From NCBI RefSeq assembly GCF_014643175.1, contig NZ_BMJH01000004.1, positions 124,001-188,000 of the forward strand: a stretch of 64,000 bases of DNA. The letters are read 5' to 3'. A program made the translations under genes and the position numbers. The stretch comes from Hoyosella rhizosphaerae. GTDB lineage: Bacteria; Actinomycetota; Actinomycetes; Mycobacteriales; Mycobacteriaceae. This document shows, piece after piece, positions 24,627 through 34,426 of the stretch. Below the pieces are notes generated by a model. That model saw only the letters and a list, made by a program, of their open reading frames with translations, was not told the origin of the DNA and made no database searches. Position 1 is the stretch's first letter, and every line of letters begins with the position of its first letter.

Positions 24627-25715
24627 GTGGCTGCAAAAATTTCTGCACACGACGAGGTCGAATCGAACCGCCGCGCGCCAACTGCGACCGTGGACTGGCA
24701 CATGGCGGTCCGCACATCGCACAAGTTGATTCGGCCTGAACCTCTGATGTCGTCGTACACGCGCGACCAAGTTCGGCGCGAACTCGTTGAATTGTCGGCG
24801 TTTGCGGAAGGCCCTGTGCGGGAAGTAACTGGGCTCGCCGATGGGCTACCGGTTCCGCAGGCGTCGATTCTTGACCGCGCAGGATGGGCCGCAGCGGCTG
24901 CAGAATCGCTCGCGGATCTCACGGGTGGTTCGTTCCACAAGCGGCCTAAAGGCCTGATAGCCGGTCGAGTGTCAGGTGCCCAAGCAGGGGCAGTCCTGGG
25001 GTTTTTGTCGAACGCGATCCTCGGGCAATATGACCCGTTCGCCGAGGGCGGGGGATCGTTACTTCTCGTCGCCCCCAATATCGTCGCCACAGAACGCGCT
25101 ATGAAGGTCTCTCCGCGAGATTTTCGAACCTGGGTGTGCTTGCACGAAGTAACACACAGAGTGCAATTCTCAGCTACTCCGTGGATGGCTGACTACATGC
25201 GTGAACTCGTCGACGTCATGGGCACCGAGACGAAGCAGCAATGGACCAAGGTCGCGCCCCGACTCGCCGCGGCCGTCCAGAAGAATCGCCGGAACGAACA
25301 AGAAAATGACGACTTGTTTGACCGAGGGATTATTGCGCTTGCTCTCGCAGCCCAGCCACCCGAGCAGCGGGACGCGATGATGAAACTGATCATCCTCGGC
25401 ACTGTGCTCGAAGGGCACGCCGAACACGTCATGGACGCTGCGGGGCCAACCGTTGTGCCGACCGTGGACCACATCAGGCGCGTGTTCGACCAACGCCGTC
25501 AGCGTCAACAGAGCCCACTGCAGTGGATAGTGCGAACGCTGCTTGGTATCGACGCCAAGATGGCGCAGTATGTGCAGGGGAAAAAGTTCGTCGACGCAGT
25601 GGTGTCCGCCGTAGGCATGGACAAATTCAATGCTATTTGGACCAGCCCGGAAACTCTTCCGACGCCTGCAGAAATTCGCGAACCCATGGCGTGGGTTGCA
25701 CGGGTACATGGGTAG
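24627..25715 (+). CDS. Zinc-dependent metalloprotease-like protein, DUF2342 family (Rv3626c type)
   Basis: A 362-residue protein of the DUF2342 family, which is typical of actinobacteria and often annotated as F420-biosynthesis-associated. The putative zinc motif is HEVTH in WVCLHEVTHRVQFSATPW, about residue 174. A second His-Glu pair follows further on (LEGHAEHVMDAAG). No signal peptide is seen. The substrate is unknown. The GTG start follows directly on the dacB stop (TAG-GTG), with GGAG 7 nt upstream, so it is cotranscribed with dacB. tilS follows 9 bp later. Confidence 0.87.
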   Translation: MAAKISAHDEVESNRRAPTATVDWHMAVRTSHKLIRPEPLMSSYTRDQVRRELVELSAFAEGPVREVTGLADGLPVPQASILDRAGWAAAAAESLADLTGGSFHKRPKGLIAGRVSGAQAGAVLGFLSNAILGQYDPFAEGGGSLLLVAPNIVATERAMKVSPRDFRTWVCLHEVTHRVQFSATPWMADYMRELVDVMGTETKQQWTKVAPRLAAAVQKNRRNEQENDDLFDRGIIALALAAQPPEQRDAMMKLIILGTVLEGHAEHVMDAAGPTVVPTVDHIRRVFDQRRQRQQSPLQWIVRTLLGIDAKMAQYVQGKKFVDAVVSAVGMDKFNAIWTSPETLPTPAEIREPMAWVARVHG

Positions 25716-25724
25716 ATTGCGTCA

Positions 25725-26753
25725 ATGACTCGCCGAATCCAACACCAACCTGCGTTCATTCAGGTTCGCGGCGCGGTGCGTGCATGGTTCGCTGAGCATC
25801 GTCCAATTGAAGCAATTTGTGTGGCAATTTCGGGTGGCGCGGATTCTATGGCCTTGTGTGCAGCGACAGTCGCTGAATCGCCGGTTCCTGTGCATGCAAT
25901 CACGGTGGATCACAGGTTGCAGCGGGGATCAGACATAGTTGCGCGTGCCGCGGCCGAGTCCGCTCGCGCACTGGGTTGTTCGACTGCGACGATCTTGCCT
26001 GTCCAGGTATCAAACCGCGGAGGCATGGAAGCCGCAGCCCGCACAGCGCGGTACGAGGCGTTGGGGACCGCACGCCGTGGTAATCCGGTCCTACTGGGGC
26101 ACACTCTCGACGATCAGGCCGAAACTGTGTTGTTGGGGCTAGCGCGGGGATCTGGTACCAGGTCGTTGTCCGGTATGAGGGCTTTCAGCCCGCCGTGGGG
26201 GCGCCCGCTGTTGACGGTTCGACGAGCGACAACCGGCACGGCTTGTGCGGAACTGGGAATCACACCTTTCGATGACCCACACAACAGTGACCCGCGATTT
26301 ACTCGTGTCCGCGTGCGCAACGAAGCATTGCCGCTTCTTGAGTCGATTCTGGGCGGTGGTGTCGTCGAAGCCCTGGGACGTACGGCTACCCAATTACAAG
26401 ATGACGGAGATGTACTCGACAGCTTGGCCTCAGATGTCCTTGCCGGTGCATTAATTGGCAACGATTTGTCAGTGGAACCCTTAATTCAGCTCGCGCCCTC
26501 TATACGCCGTCGCGTCCTCCGCGCTTGGTTGCTTCTTCGTGGCACTGGCGCAGTAACGAGTATTCATCTTGGCATGATTGACGCATTGGTTTCTCGGTGG
26601 AAGGGCCAAGGTCCTGTAGCGGTGCCATCGGCTGATCCCTCCCAACTCCAGGGGGCGCGGTTGGTTGTGCAGCGAAGGCATGGCACTCTGACACTGGGAG
26701 TTCAGCAGCATTCGGGTGCACAACATTCTGAATGCGACGAGAGGGGAACCTAA
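25725..26753 (+). CDS. tilS: tRNA(Ile)-lysidine synthetase
   Basis: Converts the wobble cytidine of tRNA-Ile(CAU) to lysidine, using lysine and ATP, so that AUA is read as isoleucine. The PP-loop is SGGADS in CVAISGGADSMALCAATV near residue 35. A TilS-specific stretch LGHTLDDQAETVLLGLARGSG and a C-terminal substrate-binding extension follow. At 342 residues it has the length of the mycobacterial enzyme and lacks the last domain of the E. coli enzyme. It precedes hpt by 3 bp, the order found in most Gram-positive bacteria. Confidence 0.95.
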   Translation: MTRRIQHQPAFIQVRGAVRAWFAEHRPIEAICVAISGGADSMALCAATVAESPVPVHAITVDHRLQRGSDIVARAAAESARALGCSTATILPVQVSNRGGMEAAARTARYEALGTARRGNPVLLGHTLDDQAETVLLGLARGSGTRSLSGMRAFSPPWGRPLLTVRRATTGTACAELGITPFDDPHNSDPRFTRVRVRNEALPLLESILGGGVVEALGRTATQLQDDGDVLDSLASDVLAGALIGNDLSVEPLIQLAPSIRRRVLRAWLLLRGTGAVTSIHLGMIDALVSRWKGQGPVAVPSADPSQLQGARLVVQRRHGTLTLGVQQHSGAQHSECDERGT

Positions 26754-26756
26754 GTC

Positions 26757-27317
26757 GTGTACGACGGCGATATTGCGTCAGTGGTTATTTCGGAAGAGCA
26801 GATCCGTGCGCGGACTCTTGAGCTTGCCAGCGAACTGGCAGAGCGCTACCAGTCTGCACCTGGCGTGGACCCGGAAGAAGACCTTCTCCTCGTCGGTGTC
26901 CTCAAAGGCGCCATGATGTTTATGACTGATCTTGCTCGCGCACTGCCCATTCCTACCCAAATGGAGTTCATGGCGGTCAGTTCGTACGGATCGTCGACTT
27001 CGTCGTCGGGGGTCGTGCGGATTTTGAAGGACTTGGACCGCGATATCGCCGGGCGCGACGTCTTGATCGTTGAAGACGTCATCGATTCAGGACTGACGCT
27101 GTCGTGGTTGATGCGCAACCTCACATCCCGCAACCCACGTTCGCTTGAGGTGTGCACATTGTTGCGGAAACCTGACGCGGTCTCAGTAGATGTGAAAGTG
27201 GGCCACGTGGGATTCGATATCCCAAACGATTTTGTGGTCGGTTATGGCCTTGATTACGACGAACGGTACCGCGATCTGCCGTATATCGGATTGTTGGACC
27301 CGAAGGTATATGGATAG
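26757..27317 (+). CDS. hpt: Hypoxanthine-guanine phosphoribosyltransferase
   Basis: Purine-salvage enzyme that makes IMP or GMP from base and PRPP. The PRPP-binding motif is [17 protein letters not shown], the catalytic loop includes [18 protein letters not shown], and the base-binding end reads [20 protein letters not shown]. Length (186) is normal. GTG 26757 comes 3 nt after the tilS stop. It is the last gene of the dacB-to-hpt run. The next 227 bp up to ftsH hold no gene or clear terminator. Confidence 0.96.
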   Translation: MYDGDIASVVISEEQIRARTLELASELAERYQSAPGVDPEEDLLLVGVLKGAMMFMTDLARALPIPTQMEFMAVSSYGSSTSSSGVVRILKDLDRDIAGRDVLIVEDVIDSGLTLSWLMRNLTSRNPRSLEVCTLLRKPDAVSVDVKVGHVGFDIPNDFVVGYGLDYDERYRDLPYIGLLDPKVYG

Positions 27318-27544
27318 TTCGCTCCGGGCGTACTACGCGCTGGAAGTGGGCGTTTCGTCACCTCGGCGTACGTATAAGCAGTCACCTTGCATTGAAAAGC
27401 CTTGATAAACGTGTGTCACACGCCTCTTCTCGTTACCGCAGGTGGGCAACGAGCGGTAGCCTGGAATCTCACCGCCAAGTTTCTCGACCGCTAGGCGATT
27501 GTCGGTCCGTGCCCTGGAAGGATAAGCCCCCCGGCTAAATCTGT

Positions 27545-29869
27545 ATGAACCGCAAGACAGTCTTCAGAAACCTCGCCATTATCGCGGCGCTACTGCTCGT
27601 CATCTACGCGTTCACGTACTTTGGCGGCGACTCACGCGACTACCACACAGTCGACACGTCAGTTGCAGTCACGCAACTTGAAGAACGCAATGTGGTTGAA
27701 GCACAGATAGACGACCGCGAACAGCAAATCCGGCTGGAATTGCGTGACGCGATCGAAGAATCCGACGGCAACACGCTCATCATCGCGAAGTACCCCATGC
27801 GTGCTTCTGAGCAAATATATGACCAAGTGCGGGCCGCAGACGTCGACAGATTCGACACCAGGGTGACGCAAGACAGCTGGTTGTCCTCATTGCTGCTGTT
27901 CATGGTCCCGATGCTGCTGCTACTAGGCTTGTTCCTTTTCATCATGATCCGCATGCAAGGTGGTGGGCGCGGCGGCATGATGGGCTTCGGCAAGTCAAAG
28001 GCCAAGCAACTCACCAAAGACATGCCAAAAACCACGTTCGCGGATGTAGCCGGCGCTGACGAGGCCGTCGAAGAACTCCACGAGCTCAAAGATTTCCTGC
28101 AGAACCCTGCTCGCTACCAAGCGGTCGGCGCGAAAATCCCCAAGGGCGTCTTGCTATTTGGCCCACCCGGTACAGGTAAGACTTTGCTCGCCCGCGCTGT
28201 TGCCGGTGAAGCCGGAGTGCCCTTCTTCACGATTTCAGGTTCAGACTTCGTAGAAATGTTCGTCGGTGTAGGCGCATCGCGTGTGCGTGACCTATTCGAA
28301 CAGGCAAAACAAAACGCCCCCTGCATCATCTTCGTGGACGAAATTGATGCCGTCGGACGTCAGCGTGGAGCTGGTGTCGGCGGTGGCCACGATGAGCGTG
28401 AACAGACGCTCAACCAACTGCTGGTGGAAATGGACGGGTTTGGTGCACGCCAAGGCATCATTATGATCGCCGCGACCAACCGCCCCGATATTCTCGACCC
28501 GGCCTTGTTGCGCCCCGGAAGGTTCGATCGCCAGGTTCCGGTAGGAAATCCTGACCTTGCGGGTAGACGATCGATTCTGAAGGTGCACTCCCAGGGCAAG
28601 CCGCTGGCGCCCGGAATCGACCTGGACTCACTGGCCAAACGGACAGTCGGGATGTCCGGTGCAGACTTGGCGAACGTGGTGAACGAGGCGGCGCTGCTCA
28701 CTGCTCGTGAGGCGGCGACCGAAATCACGAACGAAGCCCTTGAAGAGGCAGTGGACCGAGTCATCGGTGGCCCACGGCGCAAGAGCCGCATCATCAGCGA
28801 ACTTGAGAAGAAGATCACCGCTTATCACGAAGGTGGTCACACCCTGGCTGGTTGGGCGATGCCCGACCTCACTCCCGTGTACAAGGTCACCATCCTTGCT
28901 CGAGGCCGGACAGGCGGGCACGCGCTCGCAGTTCCCGAAGACGACAAGTCCATGATGACTCGGTCAGAAATGATCGCTCGCCTTGTATTCGCAATGGGTG
29001 GGCGTGCTGCCGAGGAACTGGTTTTCCAAGAACCCACCACAGGCGCATCTTCAGATATTGATCAAGCAACCAAGATCGCCCGGGCGATGGTTACCGAATA
29101 CGGCATGAGTCCTCGACTCGGGGCAGTGCGATACGGCCAGGAACACGGCGACCCATTCATGGGGCGCACCATGGGAATGGCGCCGGACTACAGCCACGAA
29201 ATTGCCCGCGATATCGACGAAGAAGTGCGACGACTTATCGAAGCTGCGCACACGGAGGCGTGGCAAATTCTTGATGACTACCGGGACGAACTTGACCACC
29301 TGGCCAAGGAGTTGCTGGAAAAAGAAACGCTCAATCGTAAAGACCTTGAGCGCATCCTCGGTGGTGTCGAAAAACGCCCCCGCATCACAGAGTTCAATGA
29401 CTTCGGTAATCGGAAGCCGTCAGCACGGCCCCCGATCAAGACTCCAGGTGAGCTCGCGAAAGAACGCGGTGAGCCTTGGCCACCCGAACCCGAAGTGACC
29501 GAACCCAGAGTGACCGCACCCAAAGTGACCGAAGCTGAGGATGTCGACCCCGAAACGGTTGACTCCCGCAACGGAAGCGACGCGAGCGAACACAGCGACA
29601 ACGGCAATGCTTCCCTCGCCAATGTCGGTGCTCACAACCCGAATGGCACGCCGCCTAGCTACGTGCACGGTGATCCGCGTCCCGCACCCGGTGCGACTAA
29701 GTGGGGTCCCGCAAACCGTGGTACCCCGAGTCGGCCACATTATGGCGAGCCTGAAGGATGGTCGGCCCCCGGCTGGCCACCTCGCCAGAAACGGGACAGC
29801 GAGCAAAACAATAGTGCTCCAGAAAACGACATTGGGCAGCATCAAGCCGACGGGAATCAGCGTGACTGA
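27545..29869 (+). CDS. ftsH: ATP-dependent zinc metalloprotease FtsH
   Basis: Membrane-bound AAA+ protease that removes damaged or regulated membrane proteins. Two membrane segments flank a small extracytoplasmic domain (residues 9-26 and about 114-134). Walker A is GPPGTGKT at 206-213, Walker [16 protein letters not shown], the second region of homology [20 protein letters not shown], and the zinc motif HEGGH at 428-432. The last 130 residues are a low-complexity, probably disordered tail rich in Pro, Glu and Asn, with the near repeats [15 protein letters not shown], as in other Mycobacteriales. No good ribosome binding site precedes ATG 27545. The folE start lies inside its 3' end. Confidence 0.97.
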   Translation: MNRKTVFRNLAIIAALLLVIYAFTYFGGDSRDYHTVDTSVAVTQLEERNVVEAQIDDREQQIRLELRDAIEESDGNTLIIAKYPMRASEQIYDQVRAADVDRFDTRVTQDSWLSSLLLFMVPMLLLLGLFLFIMIRMQGGGRGGMMGFGKSKAKQLTKDMPKTTFADVAGADEAVEELHELKDFLQNPARYQAVGAKIPKGVLLFGPPGTGKTLLARAVAGEAGVPFFTISGSDFVEMFVGVGASRVRDLFEQAKQNAPCIIFVDEIDAVGRQRGAGVGGGHDEREQTLNQLLVEMDGFGARQGIIMIAATNRPDILDPALLRPGRFDRQVPVGNPDLAGRRSILKVHSQGKPLAPGIDLDSLAKRTVGMSGADLANVVNEAALLTAREAATEITNEALEEAVDRVIGGPRRKSRIISELEKKITAYHEGGHTLAGWAMPDLTPVYKVTILARGRTGGHALAVPEDDKSMMTRSEMIARLVFAMGGRAAEELVFQEPTTGASSDIDQATKIARAMVTEYGMSPRLGAVRYGQEHGDPFMGRTMGMAPDYSHEIARDIDEEVRRLIEAAHTEAWQILDDYRDELDHLAKELLEKETLNRKDLERILGGVEKRPRITEFNDFGNRKPSARPPIKTPGELAKERGEPWPPEPEVTEPRVTAPKVTEAEDVDPETVDSRNGSDASEHSDNGNASLANVGAHNPNGTPPSYVHGDPRPAPGATKWGPANRGTPSRPHYGEPEGWSAPGWPPRQKRDSEQNNSAPENDIGQHQADGNQRD

Positions 29870-30461
29870 ACGTGAGATCGTTCCTGCTACGGGTAGTTTC
29901 GACCAAGTTCGCGCAGAGGCGGCAGTGCGGGAATTACTCCTCGCCGTAGGGGAGGATCCCACCCGCCCAGGTCTAGCCGACACACCGGCAAGGGTCGCGC
30001 GCGCATACGCCGAGCTTTTTGCCGGACTGCACACCGACCCTGACGCCGTGCTCGACACCACGTTCGACGAGGGCCACGACGAGTTAGTACTCGTCAAAGA
30101 CATCCCGATGTACTCCACCTGCGAACACCACCTCGTTCCCTTCCACGGTGTTGCACACGTGGGTTACATCCCGGGTGCCACAGGACGCGTCACCGGACTG
30201 TCAAAACTTGCCCGCGTAGTCGACCTATATGCCAAACGACCACAGGTGCAGGAACGGCTCACCAGCCAGGTCGCTGACGCAATGATGCGAAAATTAGAGC
30301 CGCGCGGCGCCATTGTTGTTATCGAAGCCGAACACTTGTGCATGGCAATGCGGGGGATTCGTAAACCCGGTGCAACCACCACAACCTCAGCGGTGCGAGG
30401 CATCCTCAAGACCAGTGCTGTGTCACGCGCGGAGGCCCTCGATCTGATTCTGCGGAAGTGA
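29862..30461 (+). CDS. folE: GTP cyclohydrolase I
   Basis: First enzyme of folate synthesis, turning GTP into dihydroneopterin triphosphate. The zinc ligands are in [10 protein letters not shown] and in HLCMAMRG, and the substrate loop is [23 protein letters not shown]. Length 199 is usual for the unimodular enzyme. GTG 29862 lies 8 bp inside the end of ftsH with GGGAA upstream, so translation is coupled to ftsH. The frame is open far upstream but only as an ftsH shadow. Confidence 0.97.
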   Translation: MTEREIVPATGSFDQVRAEAAVRELLLAVGEDPTRPGLADTPARVARAYAELFAGLHTDPDAVLDTTFDEGHDELVLVKDIPMYSTCEHHLVPFHGVAHVGYIPGATGRVTGLSKLARVVDLYAKRPQVQERLTSQVADAMMRKLEPRGAIVVIEAEHLCMAMRGIRKPGATTTTSAVRGILKTSAVSRAEALDLILRK

Positions 30462-30513
30462 GGGACGAAGTCTGAATCGCACAGAATCGCCGAAGCATCC
30501 CCGCATTCCAGAC

Positions 30514-31365
30514 GTGGGCAGATGCATTGTGATGGGCATCGTAAACGTCACCGCAGACTCATTCTCTGACGGCGGCGAGTATCTCCATCGCGAACGCGCA
30601 GTGAAACGGGGACTCGAACTGCGCAACCTCGGCGTTGACATCATCGACATCGGGGGAGAGTCAACAAGACCGGGTGCCACTCGCGTAGATCCCGGTCTTG
30701 AGGCCGAACGGGTAGTACCAGTCATCCGCGATCTTGCCAGCGAAGGTGTAGTGGTCAGCGTTGACACCATGCGCGCCGAGGTTGCGGAAGCTGCAATCAA
30801 CGCTGGTGCGAGCATCGTCAACGATGTCTCGGGTGGCCAGGCAGATCCACGCATGGCCCATGTTGTCGCTGATGCTGGGGTGCCATGGATATTGATGCAT
30901 TGGCGATCGAATGGCGAGTTCGTCCATCGCGCAAGCGGAGGGAACGATTCGGGCACACGGCGCGACGGCTACCGCGACATCGTGAGCGAAGTGAGCGCAG
31001 AGCTTCTTTCACAGGTGGACTACGCGGTTCATGCGGGAGTAGACCCCACTGCGCTGATCCTTGACCCCGGCATCGGATTCGCCAAAACAGCAGACGAAAA
31101 CTGGGCTCTTCTCAGGGCATTGCCCCACCTTGCTGGGCTCGGTTTCCCCGTCCTCGTTGGGGCATCTCGTAAACGCTTTCTAGGTTCGCTGCTCGCAGCG
31201 GCAGACGGCACCCCGCGGGAAGTGAGCGAACGTGACGTCGCCACAGCAGCGTTGTCAGCATTGGCTGCCGCACACGGAGCGTGGGGAGTGCGTGTGCACG
31301 ACGCGCAATCGACTCTTGACGCCGTCACAGTCGCACAAGCATGGCAACAAGGAGCGCAACCGTGA
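30514..31365 (+). CDS. folP: Dihydropteroate synthase
   Basis: Joins p-aminobenzoate to hydroxymethyl-dihydropterin diphosphate; the target of sulfonamides. Motifs seen: MGIVNVTADSFSDGG near the start, the pterin-binding DIIDIGGESTRPGA, the loop NDVSGGQADPRM and the C-terminal GASRKRFLG. The start is doubtful: GTG 30514 gives only six residues before MGIVNV and has no ribosome binding site. A CTG at 30472 is in frame, is preceded by GAGGGA at the right distance, and would add 14 residues similar to the usual N-terminal arm. The stop overlaps the folB start (GTGA). Confidence 0.95.
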   Translation: MGRCIVMGIVNVTADSFSDGGEYLHRERAVKRGLELRNLGVDIIDIGGESTRPGATRVDPGLEAERVVPVIRDLASEGVVVSVDTMRAEVAEAAINAGASIVNDVSGGQADPRMAHVVADAGVPWILMHWRSNGEFVHRASGGNDSGTRRDGYRDIVSEVSAELLSQVDYAVHAGVDPTALILDPGIGFAKTADENWALLRALPHLAGLGFPVLVGASRKRFLGSLLAAADGTPREVSERDVATAALSALAAAHGAWGVRVHDAQSTLDAVTVAQAWQQGAQP

Positions 31366-31745
31366 CAAGCAGTGACCGCATTGAACTCAAGGGCCTCACT
31401 GTTCGGGGCTTTCACGGCGTGTTCGACCACGAACGCAAGGACGGCCAAGACTTCGTCATAGACCTTGCGGTTTACGCTGACCTCAGTGCTCCAGGTCGTA
31501 CAGATGCGCTAGATGACACGTTGGATTATGGTGCTATCGCGCATACCGTTGCCGAGATCGTCGCAGGTCCGCCCTTTAATCTCATCGAGAAGCTGGCCGC
31601 AGTGATTGCTGAAGCTGTGCTTGAAGACGCGAGGGTCAACCGAGTCGACGTCGTCGTCCACAAGCCGTCAGCTCCGATTCCTCTGGACTTTCGCGATGTT
31701 GCTGTCGCTATTTCTCGCACCCGCCGCGAGGTGGGCACAACGTGA
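31362..31745 (+). CDS. folB: Dihydroneopterin aldolase
   Basis: Cleaves dihydroneopterin to 6-hydroxymethyl-dihydropterin and glycolaldehyde. The family pattern is clear: IELKGLTVRGFHGVFDHERKDGQ, VDYGAI-type segment LDYGAIAHTV, and LIEKLAAVIAEAVLED with the catalytic Lys and Glu neighbours. GTG 31362 lies 7 nt after AAGGAG and overlaps the folP stop. The product feeds FolK coded next. Confidence 0.96.
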   Translation: MTSSDRIELKGLTVRGFHGVFDHERKDGQDFVIDLAVYADLSAPGRTDALDDTLDYGAIAHTVAEIVAGPPFNLIEKLAAVIAEAVLEDARVNRVDVVVHKPSAPIPLDFRDVAVAISRTRREVGTT

Positions 31746-32239
31746 CTGAAGCGGTTCTGTCGATTGGGTCCAACCAAGGTGATCGTCTGGGGCACCTGTC
31801 CAGTGTTGTAGAAAGTTTGGGCGAGCGATGTGTTTCTGTGTCGTCCGTCTACGTAACCCCACCATGGGGCGGGGTGGAACAACCTGATTTTCTCAACGCG
31901 ATCATCATCGCTAGTGACCCAGCGTGGGGACCGTGGGACTGGCTTCGGTTCGGTCAAGAATGTGAGCGACGGGCAGACCGCGTACGAGAGGTTCGCTGGG
32001 GTCCACGGACTCTGGACGTTGATGTCATTGCCTGCACAGCAAATGGACAGGGCGTGGTGAGTGCGCATCCAGATTTAGTGCTGCCTCACCCGCGCGCTCA
32101 CCTGAGGGCTTTCGTTCTTGTGCCGTGGGCAGAGGTGCAACCGACCGCTGAACTTCACGGCCGCACGATTAGTGACGTGCTCGCCGACCTCGAAGATCGC
32201 AACGACGTCCGGCGTTTTAATCGCGATTTGGGGCGATGA
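31742..32239 (+). CDS. folK: 2-amino-4-hydroxy-6-hydroxymethyldihydropteridine pyrophosphokinase
   Basis: Transfers pyrophosphate from ATP to hydroxymethyl-dihydropterin, giving the substrate of FolP. The start reads LSIGSNQGDRLGHL; the middle reads WGGVEQPDFLNAIII; the metal-binding end is VRWGPRTLDVDVI, followed by LPHPRAHLRAFVLVPW. Length 165 is normal. GTG 31742 overlaps the folB stop by 4 bp and its own stop overlaps the DUF3180 gene start. Confidence 0.96.
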   Translation: MTEAVLSIGSNQGDRLGHLSSVVESLGERCVSVSSVYVTPPWGGVEQPDFLNAIIIASDPAWGPWDWLRFGQECERRADRVREVRWGPRTLDVDVIACTANGQGVVSAHPDLVLPHPRAHLRAFVLVPWAEVQPTAELHGRTISDVLADLEDRNDVRRFNRDLGR

Positions 32240-32721
32240 CAGTGCACGTGACCAGATTTCGTGACCTCGTCGTTCTTGGGATTTCGGCCGCGATAGCCGG
32301 CTGGTTGATGACCCGGTCGTTCTACACGAGTCTGCCGCCCTTGCGCTGGTACGTCGGCGCCTCGCTGTACTTTGTCGCAGCAGCAGAGTTAGCGGGCGCT
32401 GTACTCATTAGGAACCGTGTTCGAAGCCGACGAATCGGTATTGGCCCGACTTTGTTGCATCCTCTCGCGGTGGCGCAAGCGGTAGCGCTCGCGAAGGCCT
32501 CGGCGCTTCTCGGCGCTGCCCTAGCTGGCTTGTGGGTCGGTGTGCTGGTCGTTATCGTCCCCGACTTCAATGTCACACGCGCGGCCACCGAAGACCTGCC
32601 GGGTGCGATTATTGGCGCTATTGGTGCTGCGGTTCTCGTCGTAGCTGCGCTGTTGCTCGAACGTGCGTGCCGCACACCGACCGATGATGAGGAAGACCGA
32701 ACGCAAGCGGATAACAGTTAG
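32236..32721 (+). CDS. DUF3180 family membrane protein (Rv3605c type)
   Basis: A 161-residue protein with four membrane segments, near residues 8-25, 38-58, 80-105 and 120-142, and a short acidic tail (TPTDDEEDRTQ). The family is always found beside folK in Mycobacteriales and its role is unknown. ATG 32236 overlaps the folK stop, so it is the last gene of the overlapping folate run. Confidence 0.88.
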   Translation: MTVHVTRFRDLVVLGISAAIAGWLMTRSFYTSLPPLRWYVGASLYFVAAAELAGAVLIRNRVRSRRIGIGPTLLHPLAVAQAVALAKASALLGAALAGLWVGVLVVIVPDFNVTRAATEDLPGAIIGAIGAAVLVVAALLLERACRTPTDDEEDRTQADNS

Positions 32722-32777
32722 TAGACGCGCCGGGATGCTTCACAGCTCAGGTCGGCGGGCGCCGGTATTTTCGGGCT

Positions 32778-33386
32778 ATGCCAGTTGAGGGACAACCAAA
32801 AGTTCGGCGCAGAAGACGAAAAAGCCCGAACAGTGTAATTCTTGGTGTGCTGTTTCTGCTGACACTGGTCGCGAGTGGTTTTCTCGTAGCGAGCAACAGC
32901 GTCGAAGGTCTGCGGATGGGAATTGTCGTAGCACTGTGGGCAGCAATTCTTGGTGCTCTCGCCGTAGCGAAATACCGCAAGGAAGCCGAAGCGGAGCGGA
33001 CTCGAATTCGGGACATGCGCGTGGTGTATGAACTTCAACTATCGCGAGAAATCGCGGCGCGGCGCCGCCACGAAATGACTGTGGAATCCAGGATCCGCCG
33101 CGAACTTGAGTCGGAAAGCCAAGCGGACACAGCGGAACAAGTCGCGGCTCTTCGGCACGAACTCGCATCCATGCGCGGGCACATCGAGTACGCAATCTCC
33201 AACACAGCGGACCCACGCCGTGAACTGACAGCAAAGCCACACGGTGACGTCCGAGAGCTTGTCGTATCTGATAATGCCGTTACTGACGCCGATCCTGGTC
33301 GTACTGAGCAGCAACATGACCAAGACGTTGTGGACGCCGAGTTCGAGACGGAATACCAGCCGTCCGCACACGCGAAGACGAGGTGA
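32778..33386 (+). CDS. Membrane protein with coiled coil (Rv3604c type)
   Basis: A 202-residue protein. The N-terminus is very basic (KVRRRRRKS), then two membrane segments at about 18-38 and 46-63, then a long charged helix (EAEAERTRIRDMRVVYELQLSR onward) that is likely a coiled coil, and a loose acidic tail. This layout matches the M. tuberculosis gene between folK and panC. Function is unknown. It starts 56 bp after the DUF3180 gene and ends about 107 bp before the next gene. Confidence 0.78.
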   Translation: MPVEGQPKVRRRRRKSPNSVILGVLFLLTLVASGFLVASNSVEGLRMGIVVALWAAILGALAVAKYRKEAEAERTRIRDMRVVYELQLSREIAARRRHEMTVESRIRRELESESQADTAEQVAALRHELASMRGHIEYAISNTADPRRELTAKPHGDVRELVVSDNAVTDADPGRTEQQHDQDVVDAEFETEYQPSAHAKTR

Positions 33387-33493
33387 CAAACTTCACCTAG
33401 CTGGACTCTTCTGAAAGAGGCGCATCTCGGCCTATCCTAGGTGGGCACGTCTGGTACCTGCAGGGCAGGACTGGAACGAACGAGAGGACAAAG

Positions 33494-34426
33494 GTGACCT
33501 CGAAAGAGCTCACTCGCGACCCTATGCCTGCGCGGCTAGCGGTCGGAGTTGTATCAGCAGGTCGTGTCGGCACCGCACTCGGTGAGGCGTTAGCCGCCGT
33601 CGGACACTGCGTCGTTGCATGTTCGGCCGTGTCGAAAGACTCGATCGCCCGAGCAGAAACCCGACTTGTCGACGCAAAGATCATGCCGCCGCCCGACATC
33701 GCGGCGATGTCTGAACTTCTCATTCTTGCTGTTCCCGATACTGAACTTCCCGGGCTCGTATCCGGTCTGGCTGCCTGTGAAGCGGTGCGCCCAGGCACGA
33801 TCGTCGCCCATACTTCCGGCGCGCACGGCATCAGCGTGCTGCAGCCTTTGACCGACTGCGGTGCACTTCCCTTGGCGATGCACCCAGCAATGACCTTCAT
33901 GGGAACCTCGGAAGACACCCCCCGACTGTCGAGCGCTTGCTTCGGTATCACTGCAGCAGACGAAATCGGATACGCGATCGCCCAGGGTCTAGTGCTTGAG
34001 CTTGGCGCAGAGCCGGTGTGCATCACAGAGGCTCACCGCGCCCTCTACCACGCAGCGCTCGCACACGGCGCAAACCACCTCGTGACCTTGGTAGCAGACG
34101 CGGTGGAGGCGCTCCGTGAGTCGCTCAAGGGCACCGAACTTGAGGGCCAAGATCCGGTAAGCGAACTTCCACGAGACGTTGCCGAGCGAGTCATCGCCCC
34201 CTTATTGTCCGCGGCGCTCGACAATGTCCTCCGGCGCGGACGCGCGGCGCTCACAGGACCGGTCGCTAGGGACGATGCCGAGACAGTTGCCCGTCATCTA
34301 GATGCCCTTTCAACCACCAGCCCAGAGATTGCCGACGGATATCGCGCGATGGCGCTGAGAACTGCACAGAGCTCGGGTTCTGGTGCTCGCATGTTCGAAA
34401 TCCTCAATGAAAGGTTGCCCGAATGA
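33494..34426 (+). CDS. Rossmann-like/DUF2520 oxidoreductase (Rv3603c type, possible ketopantoate reductase)
   Basis: A 310-residue NAD(P)-binding protein. The nucleotide-binding turn is [16 protein letters not shown] near residue 15. A core follows with [32 protein letters not shown] and [12 protein letters not shown], and the C-terminal all-helical DUF2520 domain. Position directly before panC, with a 4-bp overlap (ATGA), suggests a role in pantothenate synthesis, such as reduction of ketopantoate, since no panE is seen here. That role is inference. GTG 33494 follows GAGAGGACAAAG. Confidence 0.85.
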   Translation: MTSKELTRDPMPARLAVGVVSAGRVGTALGEALAAVGHCVVACSAVSKDSIARAETRLVDAKIMPPPDIAAMSELLILAVPDTELPGLVSGLAACEAVRPGTIVAHTSGAHGISVLQPLTDCGALPLAMHPAMTFMGTSEDTPRLSSACFGITAADEIGYAIAQGLVLELGAEPVCITEAHRALYHAALAHGANHLVTLVADAVEALRESLKGTELEGQDPVSELPRDVAERVIAPLLSAALDNVLRRGRAALTGPVARDDAETVARHLDALSTTSPEIADGYRAMALRTAQSSGSGARMFEILNERLPE

